From assembly GCA_018907035.1 (NCBI GenBank), contig JACCIC010000300.1:276001-340000 (forward strand): a stretch of 64,000 nt of DNA. The letters run 5' to 3'. The notes under the pieces were generated by a model that was not told the origin of the DNA, searched no databases, and worked only from the letters and a program-made list of their open reading frames with translations. The DNA is from Sycobia sp. Sy_11 (taxonomy: Eukaryota; Arthropoda; Insecta; Hymenoptera; Epichrysomallidae). The translations under genes were made by a program, and so were the position numbers. Each line of letters starts with the position of its first letter. The stretch's first letter is position 1. This document shows, in pieces, positions 1-11,518 of the stretch.

Positions 1-206
1 CCGTTCAAAAAGCCAGTCTCAGAATTTATTTATATGTAAAAACAAAAGATTTTACGAAAAAAAAGAAAACTGAAAAAAAACCGAGCTCATTTCTTTTCTC
101 CTTTTCCAATTAGCTTTCGCAGCTGCGTCCGATATATATATATATCTCGCTCGCTCGCTCGAACAACAGTACACACAACTATCACGCGCGACAATTACAA
201 AATTTC

Positions 207-269
<63 letters not shown>

Positions 270-709
270 TATATAACTAAGATAGTGGTGGAGTAACTGT
301 CGGCGAAAGGGAGAGGGGGTGTAAGGGAGTAGGAAAGAGCGTATCGGGAGTGGGACAGCCTTCGCAACGAATCGTCGGTCATCAATCGTACGCCCTCAAT
401 AATAATAATGATAATGATGATGATGATGGTGATAATGACAATAATAATAATACTAATAATAATATTAATAATATTAATAATAATAATAATCCTACACCCC
501 CGTCGACTATTTTCGCGAGGAAGGTAGAAGGGGGGCGGGCAGCCTGGAATTTTGGATTGCAATCGCTCGCGACTATACGAGCTGCCTAATATAATAATTA
601 TTGCAAGCTTTCCGACCGACTCTCCGGCTTAAATTTCATTCTCTCTCTTATATCTCTCTCTTTGTATTTTCTTTTTTTTTTAATAATTAATATATTACAT
701 ATAAATAAA

Positions 710-765
<56 letters not shown>

Positions 766-1937
766 ATATGTATGTATATATGATAATTTCAGCTTACAAA
801 ATCGAAGTCGCGCAACGCAAAATCGAAAAGTCTCTTTATTTTGAAATCGAAATACTTTACAGGGCTTAATACTTGCGGGCTTTTGCTTCTTTCCTATTTT
901 CTTCTTTTCTTTTTGCTTTTTTTTTCACGTCGCCGCTACATTTCTCTTTATTATTAAACCTGGCTGCGAGCGATAAGGTTCGCCGCGAAATCCATCGTGA
1001 AAAAGCGTCGCGCCGTTTTTCGTCACCACGCCTCGCGGAGGCAAGAACAGTCGAATAAGACGATGAAGTTTCTATTTCTTTTTTGTTTCTTTTGTATGTG
1101 TATCTGTGTGTGTGTGTGTGTGTGTGTGTGTGCATGTGTATTTGGTCACTGTCTGTCGTTGAAGAATTTTCTTTCACCGGGATCGATAGACCGAGAGGGC
1201 GCGCTTATCCCCGTTGCACTTTCACTTTTCTATTATTGTTTTCAATCGTAATTTCTTTTATCAATTCTTTACATCGAGTTAAGAATTCTAGGTACGATAG
1301 TTCGCAATTCATTGGTGGGCGTCGTGAGTACGATTTTAGTTTATTGTTGTTCCTTTGTTTTCTTCATCATCTTTTATTGAAAATGGAAACGCTAACCTCT
1401 TTTTTTTATTTAAATTTAATCATTGCGCTTATGCCTAGGTAAAATTGTTAACTATAGGTTCTTTTCCATCGTTCCGCCTACAATCAAATTACCTCGTTTC
1501 AGGAGAAAGAATTTATTCGCAAGACTGGATGGCGCTGCTGGCCGAAATTGCTGCGATGTTATTGTTATTGTTGTCGTTTACAATTATAATTTAAAGAAAT
1601 GCTAAATTTAAACTTTAAACTAATTATTTGATTAATTTTGATTCGATGCTTCTTCATTACGGAGAAAATTCAATTTTAATTTTCCGAAACATTTTCATCA
1701 ATCGCGATCATGCTAGTTAGAATTTAGGAAAAAAAAAATTTAATTTATCTCATTTAACAAACATTTCAATTTGATACGAAATAAAACATAACGAATATAT
1801 ATCGAATAATTTCGTTCTTCTATCCTCTAACATTTAAAATACACGTACATAGAATATGAAAAATCTTTAAATTCGAAAGTTTTTAATTTATGTATATTAA
1901 TATTTAAAATTTCTTCGCTAAGTTTTATCATGTAATG

Positions 1938-1994
<57 letters not shown>

Positions 1995-2163
1995 AAACCT
2001 GCAAAGAATCTCCATCCAGCCCGAGAATTGTGAGGATGGGGTCGGGGTTGGGTGGGGTTGAAAGAGGGAAGGGGCGAAAAACAAGAACTGAAGAGAACCG
2101 AGTTTTATAAAATGGGGCACTCGCAAGAGAGGAGGTCAAAAAGACATCGAAATGATAACAATA

Positions 2164-2219
<56 letters not shown>

Positions 2220-2732
2220 CACGAGTGCTATCAGAGAGGGACACGGGTGAGAGGAGGATTTAAAGGAGGATGGGGTTGTGGGGGGGGGGGGGTGAGACAC
2301 GCTACAAGTGACACTAATTACGCTAAAAAATGTTTTTAACCTTACTTTTGTCCATCTCCGAGAAGAGAATAATACACACTATCGAGTTTACGAATTGGAC
2401 AGATGGGATTGCTCATACGATACATCTCACCCCATCGAGCTGCGCGGTCGCGGCCGACGCATTAATAATTAATACCGGTAACACACCGCGACGACACCGC
2501 AGTCTTTCTGCCTTATATACGTCATTATTTATTTATTTATTTTTCATTTATCTCAAATATATATATATATATATATATATACATGCATACATATGTATAT
2601 TATACATATATATACATATATAAACATATAATATGTCACGTGAAAACGCATACATTCCCTGTACAAGCGCCGTTTCGCTATGAACGTGCGCGCGCGCACA
2701 CACGCACCCTTTTGCACGGTTTCGGATATCTA

Positions 2733-2766
<34 letters not shown>

Positions 2767-3834
2767 TAATAATAATCATATTAATAATAATAATCATCAT
2801 TACACATTTCTAATCGTATCTCTGCCTCTCGCGCTCAGCACATTTAGCTTTATATATAATCATCATTAACTATTCGACAACTATTTTCATTAAACTATAT
2901 ATATATATATATATACTCGACGGTCTCTCCGAGAGATAAAAAAAAGGAAACGATTTAGAGTGGGTGGAGGGGAGGGGGATCGTGGATAATTTTGTTGGCC
3001 TTTGAGATACAAATATTTCTTCCCGCATATCCCCTGTTCGCCGCGCGTCAACCGCATCGTCGCATGCTCTCATGTGTTTCTCTGCTCTTAACGCTTAAGT
3101 ACGACGATTAGATAAAATTACCTCGCGAATCAGTTCACATCTAATACGTATACATATATATGTATATATACATATACATACGTACATATATATATATATA
3201 CACACACACACACCCATATATATATGTATATATATGTATGTATGCGTGTGTGTAAAACAAGTAAAAGAAAACAACAGAAGAACAAGCAATCCTTTACCTA
3301 TAGAGTCGATCGTCGTCGTCGTCGCGCGCACCCCCGCCATCCCGCAAAACTTATCCGAGCCATCTATTATTATAATATACGATAAGGAGTGGGAGGGGGG
3401 AGGGGCGCACACGCGCGCGCGTCCACCAACCACGCGCGTCAGAGACAATACAATGTGTATATATAATTGCGCCGCCGTCAGGCGTTTTAATATCAGCCCG
3501 TCTCAAGCGACGATTTGCACTTCGTCCCCGTTCGAGTCTCTTATAATCTTTTTACTATTATTATCATTATTTCCCTTTCTTTTTTTACGTTTTTACTTTA
3601 TTCCTTTTGTCATCGGCAATGAACGTACCGCGCACGCGGTTATGCGCGGATTTACATATACACGAGCGCGCATATTACATTTATATATTATACGCAAATA
3701 CGTACTCCACGCACGCGTGCACGAACACGCGCCCACGCAGATAGACACGCACACACACACACAGGCACACACACGCACGCACAGGGACACACGCAAACAC
3801 ACGCAGAACGTCTTAGTCTCTCATTTACTTTACT
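1..3834. other. Intergenic DNA downstream of Abd-B
   Basis: No gene seen. It holds (TA)n at 709-782 and 1944-1991, (TG)n at 1104-1132, (AAT)n at 2165-2218 and 2734-2801, mixed TA/CA repeats at 3137-3245 and (AC)n at 3741-3800. The miR-iab-4/iab-8 hairpin, expected between abd-A and Abd-B in insects, was looked for by its mature sequences and is not here. Confidence 0.7.
207..265. repeat. (TA)n microsatellite
   Basis: 59 bases of TA with one TG interruption. Confidence 0.95.
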
Positions 3835-3852
3835 TCTATTTACACGGCTATA

Positions 3853-3858
3853 TTTATT
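3853..3858 (-). terminator. Possible Abd-B polyadenylation signal (AATAAA)
   Basis: AATAAA on the minus strand lies 90 bases past the TGA at 3948-3950. Another AATAAA is at 3598-3603, and more lie further downstream in the AT-rich DNA, so the mRNA end used is uncertain. Confidence 0.3.
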
Positions 3859-3947
3859 GAGTTCTTTACCTCGTGTCTCCCGGGCCGGCCCTCGGTCCGG
3901 CACCCCGGCGTCCTCGCCCCCTCCCGGCCGCGCCGCCACGGCGCCGC

Positions 3948-4256
3948 TCAGTCCTCGGGCGGCCTCGGGTTGGCCTCGTTCAGCCGCCGCTCGAACTGCG
4001 CGTACTCCCTCAAAAAGGCGATGTAGCGCGACGAGGTCGAGGACTCGCCGGAGGAGGAGGCCGAGGAGGAGGGGGAGGGGGACGACCCGGAGCCCGCCCC
4101 GGTTCTTGTCTCCGGCGCCGCCGCTCGGTGCTGCTGCTGCTGCTGATGCTCCTCTTGCTGCTGCTGGCAATAGTAGTAGTGGCGAAGGTCCTGCTGCTGC
4201 TGCTGCTGCTGGCGGTAGTCCCCCCAGGCGGCGGTGGGGCCCCCACCTCGGCCCCC
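3948..4256 (-). CDS. Abd-B: Candidate Abd-B readthrough extension 2 (after TAG, ending at TGA 3948-3950)
   Basis: The same frame continues after TAG for 102 codons to TGA. It reads GGRGGGPTAAWGDYR, then Q7, DLRHYYYC, Q4, EEH, Q5, a Ser/Pro-rich linker, and a non-repetitive end RYIAFLREYAQFERRLNEAN followed by PRPPED. About 92 of 102 codons end in G/C, although the local first and second positions are less GC-rich. The terminal segment has the spacing of an amphipathic helix with mixed charge and aromatic residues, which shadow frames rarely give. With both stops decoded the protein would be 799 residues. The TAG is followed by G, a less leaky context than the upstream TGA-C. The function of the tail is unknown to me. 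Confidence 0.65.
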   Translation of the reverse strand, partial: GGRGGGPTAAWGDYRQQQQQQQDLRHYYYCQQQQEEHQQQQQHRAAAPETRTGAGSGSSPSPSSSASSSGESSTSSRYIAFLREYAQFERRLNEANPRPPED

Positions 4257-4259
4257 CTA

Positions 4260-4667
4260 AGCCGCCAGCCCGTGGACGTTCTGATGGAGGAGGCCGCCGC
4301 CGTGCTGGTGGGCGGCCACGTGGGCCCCCGCCGCGGCCCCCAGCTGGTGGGCCGTCACCGTGGCCCCGTGGCCGTGGCCGGCCGAGTGCAGGGCGAGGGC
4401 CGCCGCCGCGGCAGCGGCCGCCGACGACGAGGAGGCCGAGGACGAGGAGCCGCTGCCGAGGCCCTGGTGGTGCATCCCGCCCACGTGCAGCGAGGAGGCG
4501 GACGAGGAGGCGTGGGAGGCGCCGCCGATGCCGCCGCCGCCGCCGCCCCCGGCCCCGATCCCCACGACCCCGCCCCCGCCGCCGACGCCGACGCCGCCCC
4601 CGGAGGCCGCGGCGGCCGCGGCGGCAGCGGCCGCGTGGCCGAAGGCGACCCCGGAGAACACCACGGG
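4260..4667 (-). CDS. Abd-B: Candidate Abd-B readthrough extension 1 (between TGA and TAG)
   Basis: In the homeobox frame, directly after CAG-TGA-CCC, there are 136 open codons up to TAG (4257-4259). About 132 of them end in G or C, a stronger third-position bias than at positions 1 and 2, as expected of real coding sequence in this gene. The encoded segment begins PVVFSGVAFGH, has two poly-Ala runs, a Gly/Val-rich stretch, Ser runs and a His/Gln-rich end (VHGLAA). That is the same amino-acid style as the accepted Abd-B exons. No domain is recognised. Long open frames exist on other frames here because the DNA is GC-rich, but they give Arg/Pro-rich shadows without this bias. Readthrough of TGA is the favoured cause. 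A splice that removes the stop, RNA editing of the stop or a sequence error are alternatives. Confidence 0.7.
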
Positions 4668-5101
4668 TCACTGATGGTGCTTGGCCGAGCCGTTGGCGTG
4701 GTGCGCCTGCGCGGCGACGTGGTGGACGCTCGCGTGGCCCGCGCCCGGATGGTGATGGCCGCCCCCGGCGCCGTGGTGATTCGCGTTGTTCGCCTGCGAG
4801 TTGTTGTTGTTGTTCTGCTGCTGCGTCTGGCGCTGGCTGTTCTTCTTGTTCTTCATGCGGCGGTTCTGGAACCAGATCTTCACCTGGCGCTCGGTCAGGT
4901 TCAGGTTGCGCGCCAGCTCCCAGCGCTTCTGCTTGGAAACGTAGGCGTTGAAGAGGAACTCCTTCTCGAGCTCGAGGGTCTGGAACTTGGAGTAGGGCTT
5001 GCGCTTCTTGCGGACCGTCACCTGACCGGTCCACTCGAGGGGGTTCGTGCCGGCGACGCCCATACCGGCGACGCCGACCCCGACGCCGACGCCGAGGGAG
5101 C
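4668..5101 (-). CDS. Abd-B: Abdominal-B, coding exon 2 with homeobox, to the first stop (TGA)
   Basis: This exon carries the DNA-binding half of Abd-B. It starts after a good acceptor (pyrimidine-rich run ending in CCCGACAG) with two bases that complete the split Gly codon 416. Order: a Val-Gly repeat (residues 419-426), [14 protein letters not shown] with Trp439 of the Exd/Pbx-contact motif, the 60-residue homeodomain (445-504), then a basic QRQ segment, Asn-rich NNNNN and a Gly/His-rich tail ending AKHHQ before TGA (4668-4670). Homeodomain Q50 and N51 are residues 494 and 495. The sequence around helix 3 ([17 protein letters not shown]) is of the Abd-B class. Joined to exon 1 the product is 559 residues; the fly long form is about 490. 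The TGA is followed by C, a leaky stop context, and the frame continues to look coding. Confidence 0.97.
4836..5015 (-). other. Abd-B: Homeobox of Abd-B (60-residue homeodomain)
   Basis: Codons 445-504. The N-terminal arm [10 protein letters not shown], helix 1 with the [15 protein letters not shown] core, and helix 3 with WFQNRRMK identify an Abd-B/Hox9-13 type homeodomain. The homeobox is uninterrupted, with no intron inside it. The nearest intron is 86 bases upstream of homeobox position 1, ahead of the EWTG motif. Confidence 0.97.
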
Positions 5102-5104
5102 CTG

Positions 5105-5138
5105 TCGGGAACAAGGAGGATGGGGAGGAACCCCACAT
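5105..5138 (-). other. Possible alternative start just upstream of the exon 2 acceptor
   Basis: An ATG at 5138 is in frame with the homeobox exon and reads [12 protein letters not shown] straight through the acceptor. A transcript starting inside the intron, or one that retains it, could use this ATG to make a short homeodomain protein, comparable in size to the fly r isoform. The same bases form the acceptor's pyrimidine tract, which explains the Ser/Pro/Phe-rich translation without coding function. Confidence 0.2.
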
Positions 5139-6679
5139 CACTTAACACAATTAGTTGGCCCAGACATGTTAAACCCATTAGCTATATATGTATATAGATA
5201 AAGATATTATATTCGTGCGTGCAGATAAATATATGTGCGTATGTAGATTGCGAAATTACACGGTGATAGCGAGCCTGGGTTTCGTACGTTTACGCTATCG
5301 ATGAAAGCTCGAAATTGACTAAAAAGTTCTAAATAATAGATGATTTTTACACAAATTAACGTAAGATGCACTTTAACACCGTGATCATCGAGATTCGTGT
5401 TAGCTTATTTAAAAAGTTCAGATTCTCGTACTTAAGATACTAGGGTTTCAACAAATTCACTAAAAGTGTAATTGAAAATTAATCTCACAATGCTTAACAG
5501 AACTTTGGAAAATTAATTTATTCAATGACTATAAACGTTTAAGTGGAGGGAATGAAATGTTAAACGAGCTTAAAAAATAAGATCGACTTTGCGTAAAGAA
5601 CAACGTTAGTTCCTCGAAGATTGGCTGTATTTATTCAATTAAGCGTTCGGACTGAAATAATTGAACATGGTAATTTTGAAATAATAATCGAAAAATGTAG
5701 ATCGCGATCTAGTGACCAATATTGAATAGTCTGCTAACATTATTGACTTATACAAAAAAGCTGAAAGAGGACGTAAAGTTTTAGAGTGATTTTTTCATAT
5801 TGAAATCCAGTCAATTTACTGGATGAATTAAAATTTAAGTTTTTGAATTCTATAGAGTACTTTTCACGTGTGTTAGACAACGCAATGCGATATTTTAAAA
5901 AAGATAGTTCAAATTTGATCTTACATGCGAACAGAATGATTATTTTAAGCACATTGTTAAAGCAAGTGCCATTTTATTCCCTCAGTTTGAGCCGTGGAAT
6001 TTTATTATAGGATTGCCGTTGTAAAAGAGAAAAAACAACATATCTAACGTCGGCGTAAAATTTATTTCATTTTGCCGTTTGGCCCGAACCTCGGCGAAGT
6101 CTACGAACACAGGTGTGTAAAATCATATTTTACGTATCTGTCGAACAAATACGTATCAAATATACTTTGTCAATATCGATTTTCTGCTTCTAATTTAAAA
6201 TCTAAAATGAGAAAAAAATGAATCCTTCCATAATAAAATAATAAAAGGCACCAACCTTTCTTTTCTAAAAACAACAAAAGCCCAGACTCGTTGATAAAAT
6301 GTTGAAAGATACTTATTAGATAATTGATTGTGAAAATTTCATAATCCATGCTAAAAACACATTCGACACACGGTTCACGACTTGTACATGTAAATATAAA
6401 TTACAAAAGAGGATAAAATGGTATTCGTAAATGATTTCCACGGTCTTAGGAACATGCTTAATAAATGTATCAGACGGAAATATCGGCGCGGCCCACATTG
6501 CAAAAGTCTTGTAAAACAAAGCTCTCTCTCTCTCTCTCTCTGCCTCCACGGCTCGCCGCACCGGGCCGCTCTCGCGGGATCTTGATTTCTCATGGCGCTC
6601 GGGCGCCCGCGGGTCTCGCAAGAAATCGGAACGATCTCGCTCGCCTCGCGGCGGCTAGAAGAGAGGTTCCAGAGGCATT

Positions 6680-6718
<39 letters not shown>

Positions 6719-6906
6719 CTCTTCATCTTTATATACATTTCCGCTCGGTCGCCTATGGGGCACGGTCCAAGTGTCTCTTACTACCAATCACCCTCGCCTC
6801 TCCGACCCGCGGGAGAGGAATACGGACGCGGGGAAAACGGATCAGCCGGAGCCGAGCAAAAAGATCGGTCCCCCGCGGGCCCCGGCGTTCCGTTAATTGG
6901 GAGTGA

Positions 6907-6925
6907 ATATATATATATATCTATA

Positions 6926-6979
<54 letters not shown>
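6907..6979. repeat. (TA)n microsatellite
   Basis: 73 bases of TA with two CTA interruptions near its left end. A second array lies at 6681-6716. Confidence 0.95.
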
Positions 6980-6982
<3 letters not shown>

Positions 6983-7265
6983 GGCGAGCTCGCGCCCAAG
7001 CAGCTGGGGAGACCCCGGAGAGAGCCAGAGAGAGCGAGAGAGAGAGAGAGAGAGGGAGCCCCGTTATAATAGTAACAGCCGGTATATACACCGCGACTCT
7101 CTGACATTCGTTTTGTTGTTCTCTCTGTCCTCCGGGCTCGCGTCGTTAAGCTCGATCGCCCCCCCCCTCCCTGTTCGTCCCGCCCCCCCAGGATCGATAG
7201 CGATTGCCTATTCATTATCAATTCGTGGAAATCCCGGATGACTGAAACGAGGGCAAAAGTGCATA

Positions 7266-7268
<3 letters not shown>

Positions 7269-7307
<39 letters not shown>
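7269..7307. repeat. (TA)n microsatellite
   Basis: Pure TA array within the intron. Confidence 0.95.
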
Positions 7308-7315
<8 letters not shown>

Positions 7316-7627
7316 TAACTGTATAGAGTACTCCGCGATTCGTATGAATTAATCTTAATCCCGGAGAGATACGCTGACGGGCATAGGATAAATACGTACA
7401 TATAATTGCAGTTACGAAGTTCGTATCGAAGGAGCCCTCGAGGCGCGCGCACGTGTGTATACGTGGATATGGGCGCGCGTGTAATGATTCTGAGGGTGAG
7501 GGGGAGGGGGTGGATAGGTGGGCGAGCGCGCATCTTCCCCCGTGCACACGTTATAAAGTTCGCGCATGCGTGCCGTATATCAACGCACCGACGATTTATC
7601 GCTCCTTTACCGCTCTCGTCGCGGGTA

Positions 7628-7628
<1 letters not shown>

Positions 7629-7701
<73 letters not shown>

Positions 7702-7718
7702 CTAATGTGCGCGGCGGG

Positions 7719-7746
<28 letters not shown>
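7629..7746. repeat. (TA)n plus nearby (GA)n microsatellites
   Basis: TA at 7629-7702 with one TG interruption, then GA at 7719-7746, followed by a CT tract at 7905-7942. Confidence 0.95.
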
Positions 7747-7752
<6 letters not shown>

Positions 7753-7912
7753 AAGACTCGTCCTCATTATCGCGGATAGTCGTAAACATCGCGTCCAAGG
7801 GTTGTGCCTTTTTTTCTTTCTTCGTCGCTTGCTTAATTACTTCGTTAATTGGGCTACACTACTTATTCCGTTTTTCTCTGTTTTTCATTGCTTTTTACTA
7901 ACTATCTCTCTC

Positions 7913-7943
<31 letters not shown>

Positions 7944-9315
7944 GTCGCTCCCCGATCTCGTTCTGAGTGCGTCGCCGACAGACGCCCATCGAATGCTTCG
8001 TGCGCATTTGATTGAATCCGTCCCCTCGACAGCCACTGGAGTTTTTCGAGGGTGGATCTTCGCGAAAGCGCGATCGAGCCCTGCCGATTCCCAATCCCGG
8101 CGTCCTCGCCGACCGCCTAAGTTTTCGTTTTGTTTCTTTTTTCGTTTTTTATCTTGTTCAATTTAGAAATTCTCGAATCCGCCCCCGATCACCGTAAGAC
8201 GGAACTACCCGCCAATAAAACACGTCATTTGGTTCGCCTCGTTCCACGGCGTCGCATTGTTATATAAATATTATATTTCACGATGCCCGCTTTTATAACT
8301 CATTGTTAATCGTTTGAGCGAAACTTTATTTATTTATTTTTTATTTTTTCTTAAACGCTGCAGCGCAGGGACAGCGGCGAGTAATAGTATACCGGATCGA
8401 AACGCGAGACGAACGCGATATCGAATATACGGTTTTTCAACGGAACGGATACGAACGCGTAAATTTCGATCGGGGACCAGTCTCGGAGCCAGTTTCTGAG
8501 GAAGAAGTCGGCAATTCCGGCGATAATGGCAGCTACAATTATTTCGCGAACGGGATTCCGACTGGGATTTCTGATCGAGACCAAATTGCCAAATGGAAAT
8601 GTTCGTCAACGGCACGTGTCCGCTGGATTTATTTGTTTCTTCTTTTTTTTTTTTTTTTTTTGTTAATTAACGATATGGAAATCGTCACGAAGGAAAATGT
8701 CAGTCGGGATTTTTTTTCATCACGAAATTCCAATTGTTTTATTGCATTTGCAAATTATTGCCTCAATCGAGTGCCGACACGTTTCGTGCTTTCGCAACGC
8801 TCGTTATCGATCGTGAATGATGATAAATGAAAAACTAAATTATCGCGATGCTCAAATCGGACATTTCATGGAGCTCGTCTTGGCTCCAGTGTTTACGGAA
8901 AGGATTCGACCATCTGCAGTTTTTGGGAATAGCGATTAGGCGAACTTCGGCGACCAGCTTGGTTCGAATTAGAATCTTGTACCTTAAAAATTGACGTTCC
9001 GATCTTATTATTTCAGCCTTTCGGCCGGATTATCGTGTTACTCTTAGGTGTCCGTGTACTTCATTAGGACGGAGCACCGGCTAATGAAAAAAAAAAAAAA
9101 CACACGACGCAACGAAATTCTTGTTAAGAAAGAAAAAGAACGACGTAAACTACTTTTTTCTCTCTCTCTCTCTCTCTCATCCCATACTCGTCTTTTCCTC
9201 CCCCTGCTGCCCCCCACCCATAACGTACCGAAATCGCTACTACATACAAACCGTAAAATATTGCGAGCAACGCGAAAAGGAAGAAAAAGTGCAAGAGATA
9301 TATATATATTTACAC

Positions 9316-9320
9316 ATTGC

Positions 9321-9368
<48 letters not shown>

Positions 9369-9373
9369 GCAAT
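9316..9373. repeat. Perfect 58-bp palindrome around (TA)21
   Basis: Arms ATTGCGAA (9316-9323) and TTCGCAAT (9366-9373) flank 42 bases of TA. The whole is its own reverse complement. Confidence 0.95.
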
Positions 9374-9661
9374 TCCTCTCCGACGTTTTTTTTTGTTCTT
9401 CTTTAACCCCCTCTCTATCCTCTCTTTGAGAACGACCGTCAGACCGAAGGATACGGAGGAATTTTTTTTATTTTTTTTAATTTATAACGCGCGCGTCGTC
9501 ATTTTGCGCTGCACCTCGTCGTTGCCGAGAGCTCCGCACCGTCGCCTGGACGCGCGCACCGATGATTCGTGGAAACAAATGGCGATGTGTCGTGGTCTCG
9601 TGAGCCAAGGCTGCGGCGCCGCATGTGCAGCGGCGCACCGACCGGCGGATGTGTATACACG

Positions 9662-9692
<31 letters not shown>

Positions 9693-10643
9693 CTACACAT
9701 GCATACATACACACGCACGGACACGTGTACACGCATGCATGCATGTCTGACTGCGCGCGCTTGTGCGTACCGTCTGTGTCGGCGCGGCACGGTTTTGTCG
9801 GCGAGTCGCCGCGGTATATGATATAATTGGACCGCTCGCTCTACAATCCGTGCGAAGAACATGGGAACGAGCGTTGCGGGCCTCTTCTCGAGGATGAGAG
9901 GAGTCGAGTGCGCGAGAGTAAGAGAGAGCGAGAGAGAGAGAGAGACAGTGAGAAATACGAGCAGTTCGTGCTCCTACAGAGCGAGCTTGCGCGAGGCGAG
10001 CCTCGTATTATGTTATATAGCGCTAAGATCAAAGCTGATCTCTGCGCGCGCGCTCGTACCGCGCCTGGCACATCGGCGCAGGGCCGCGACGCGCGATATA
10101 CATATATTTTCCAATCGAAAAATCTCCCATCATCCCACTTCGTGCACATAGTTATCATTCCGGCTGGTTTAGAGAAAATTGGATTTTCGAGGTCGTGCCT
10201 GTGTGTACACGTACACGTACACGTACACATATAATTAAGCCAATATTATTTTAATTGAGCTCCGCTTTGATGAGGCGGCGGCGGCGGCGGCGCGAGCGCG
10301 CTCCGTTCGACTCGTCTTATATGAATATATATGTATAAGTCACAGGGATGTGCGACGATGGCGATCGGGCTTTGGTCTCGGTCAGAGGCTAACATTTTCC
10401 CGTTTCCCGTTATTATCATAAACATCCGCCGATCGCGAGCTAATGAAATAACAAGCAAATATATACGTACGATAATTTCTGGCGTACAAATGGATTTAAA
10501 GAACGCCACTTTGGCGAGGCAGGCCGGTTTGTTTGATCCGAACTAGAAGCCGCACTATCTAGATAGATATATATGTGTATAATGTTTGCGTTCCCGTTCC
10601 CATCGCCAGTCGCGGTTATGATTTAGCATGATTATTATTATAG

Positions 10644-10715
<72 letters not shown>
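10644..10715. repeat. Compound (AC)n(AT)n microsatellite
   Basis: AC to about 10681, passing directly into AT. Confidence 0.95.
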
Positions 10716-10717
<2 letters not shown>

Positions 10718-11152
10718 ACATATACATATGTACATTCGGCGTCCGTTGGTAATCGGAAAATCGAAGATTTCCCGCGGGATGAATATGGAGCGTTGATTGC
10801 GCGCGCGTGCGGCCATCGTTAATAGAGCGCCGCGTGCGCGCTGCTCTGTATATACACGTGCAACGGCAACAGTGCAGGCGACGCGGCCCGCCGAGGATAG
10901 ACGGACGGAGCGAGGGAGGGCGGGAGGCAGGGAGATTTAAATTCATGACTTTAGTAGCGATGGCATATATGCCGTTTAATCGCCTTTCACGATGTTATCT
11001 ACGACCGCCAGACGCATAAACTGTTCCGTTTCGCTGTATTCTAGCTTACACCTTGTCTCCCCCCTCCTCCGCCGAGCGCACCGCCTCTCCGCCCTTTTTG
11101 ACGCCTCGCGCACAGCCCGGCTTTCGGCTCCTTTGTTTTCTCGCCCACGCGC

Positions 11153-11153
<1 letters not shown>

Positions 11154-11187
<34 letters not shown>

Positions 11188-11231
11188 CCTCTTTCTCTCG
11201 ATATCCTCGCGCGGTCCGCGAAGAGAGCAAT

Positions 11232-11275
<44 letters not shown>
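11154..11275. repeat. (CT)n and (GA)n in inverted arrangement
   Basis: A CT array at 11154-11184 and a GA array at 11234-11275 face each other across about 50 bases, giving a potential long hairpin. Confidence 0.9.
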
Positions 11276-11276
<1 letters not shown>

Positions 11277-11452
11277 TCTCGTACCCTCTCTCTCGCTCTA
11301 TCTCCACGGCGCGATTTCCTAAGCGCGACGGAAATTTATCGCCTATACTAAAACTGCTCGCGCGCGCGTGCGCGCGGAAATATGCAAATTATTCGTTCGG
11401 CCGTGAGGTCAGGATTCGCGCGTCTGCGGTGTATGCGCTTTTGCGAACATAC

Positions 11453-11454
<2 letters not shown>

Positions 11455-11502
<48 letters not shown>

Positions 11503-11518
11503 TATGTGTGTGTGTGTG
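11455..11518. repeat. (TA)n followed by (TG)n
   Basis: TA to 11499, then ATGCATA and a short TG run. A CT array follows at 11754-11781. Confidence 0.95.

Noticed and set aside
1..3834. Search for the miR-iab-4/iab-8 hairpin downstream of Abd-B
   Set aside because: No match to the mature sequences I remember; it probably lies further toward abd-A, outside the window.
3688..5178. 496-codon open frame on the minus strand overlapping the homeobox exon, and 364- and 442-codon plus-strand frames in the same place
   Set aside because: These are Arg/Pro/Gly-rich shadows of the GC-rich Abd-B coding frame; none has the third-position bias, a real start or recognisable protein.
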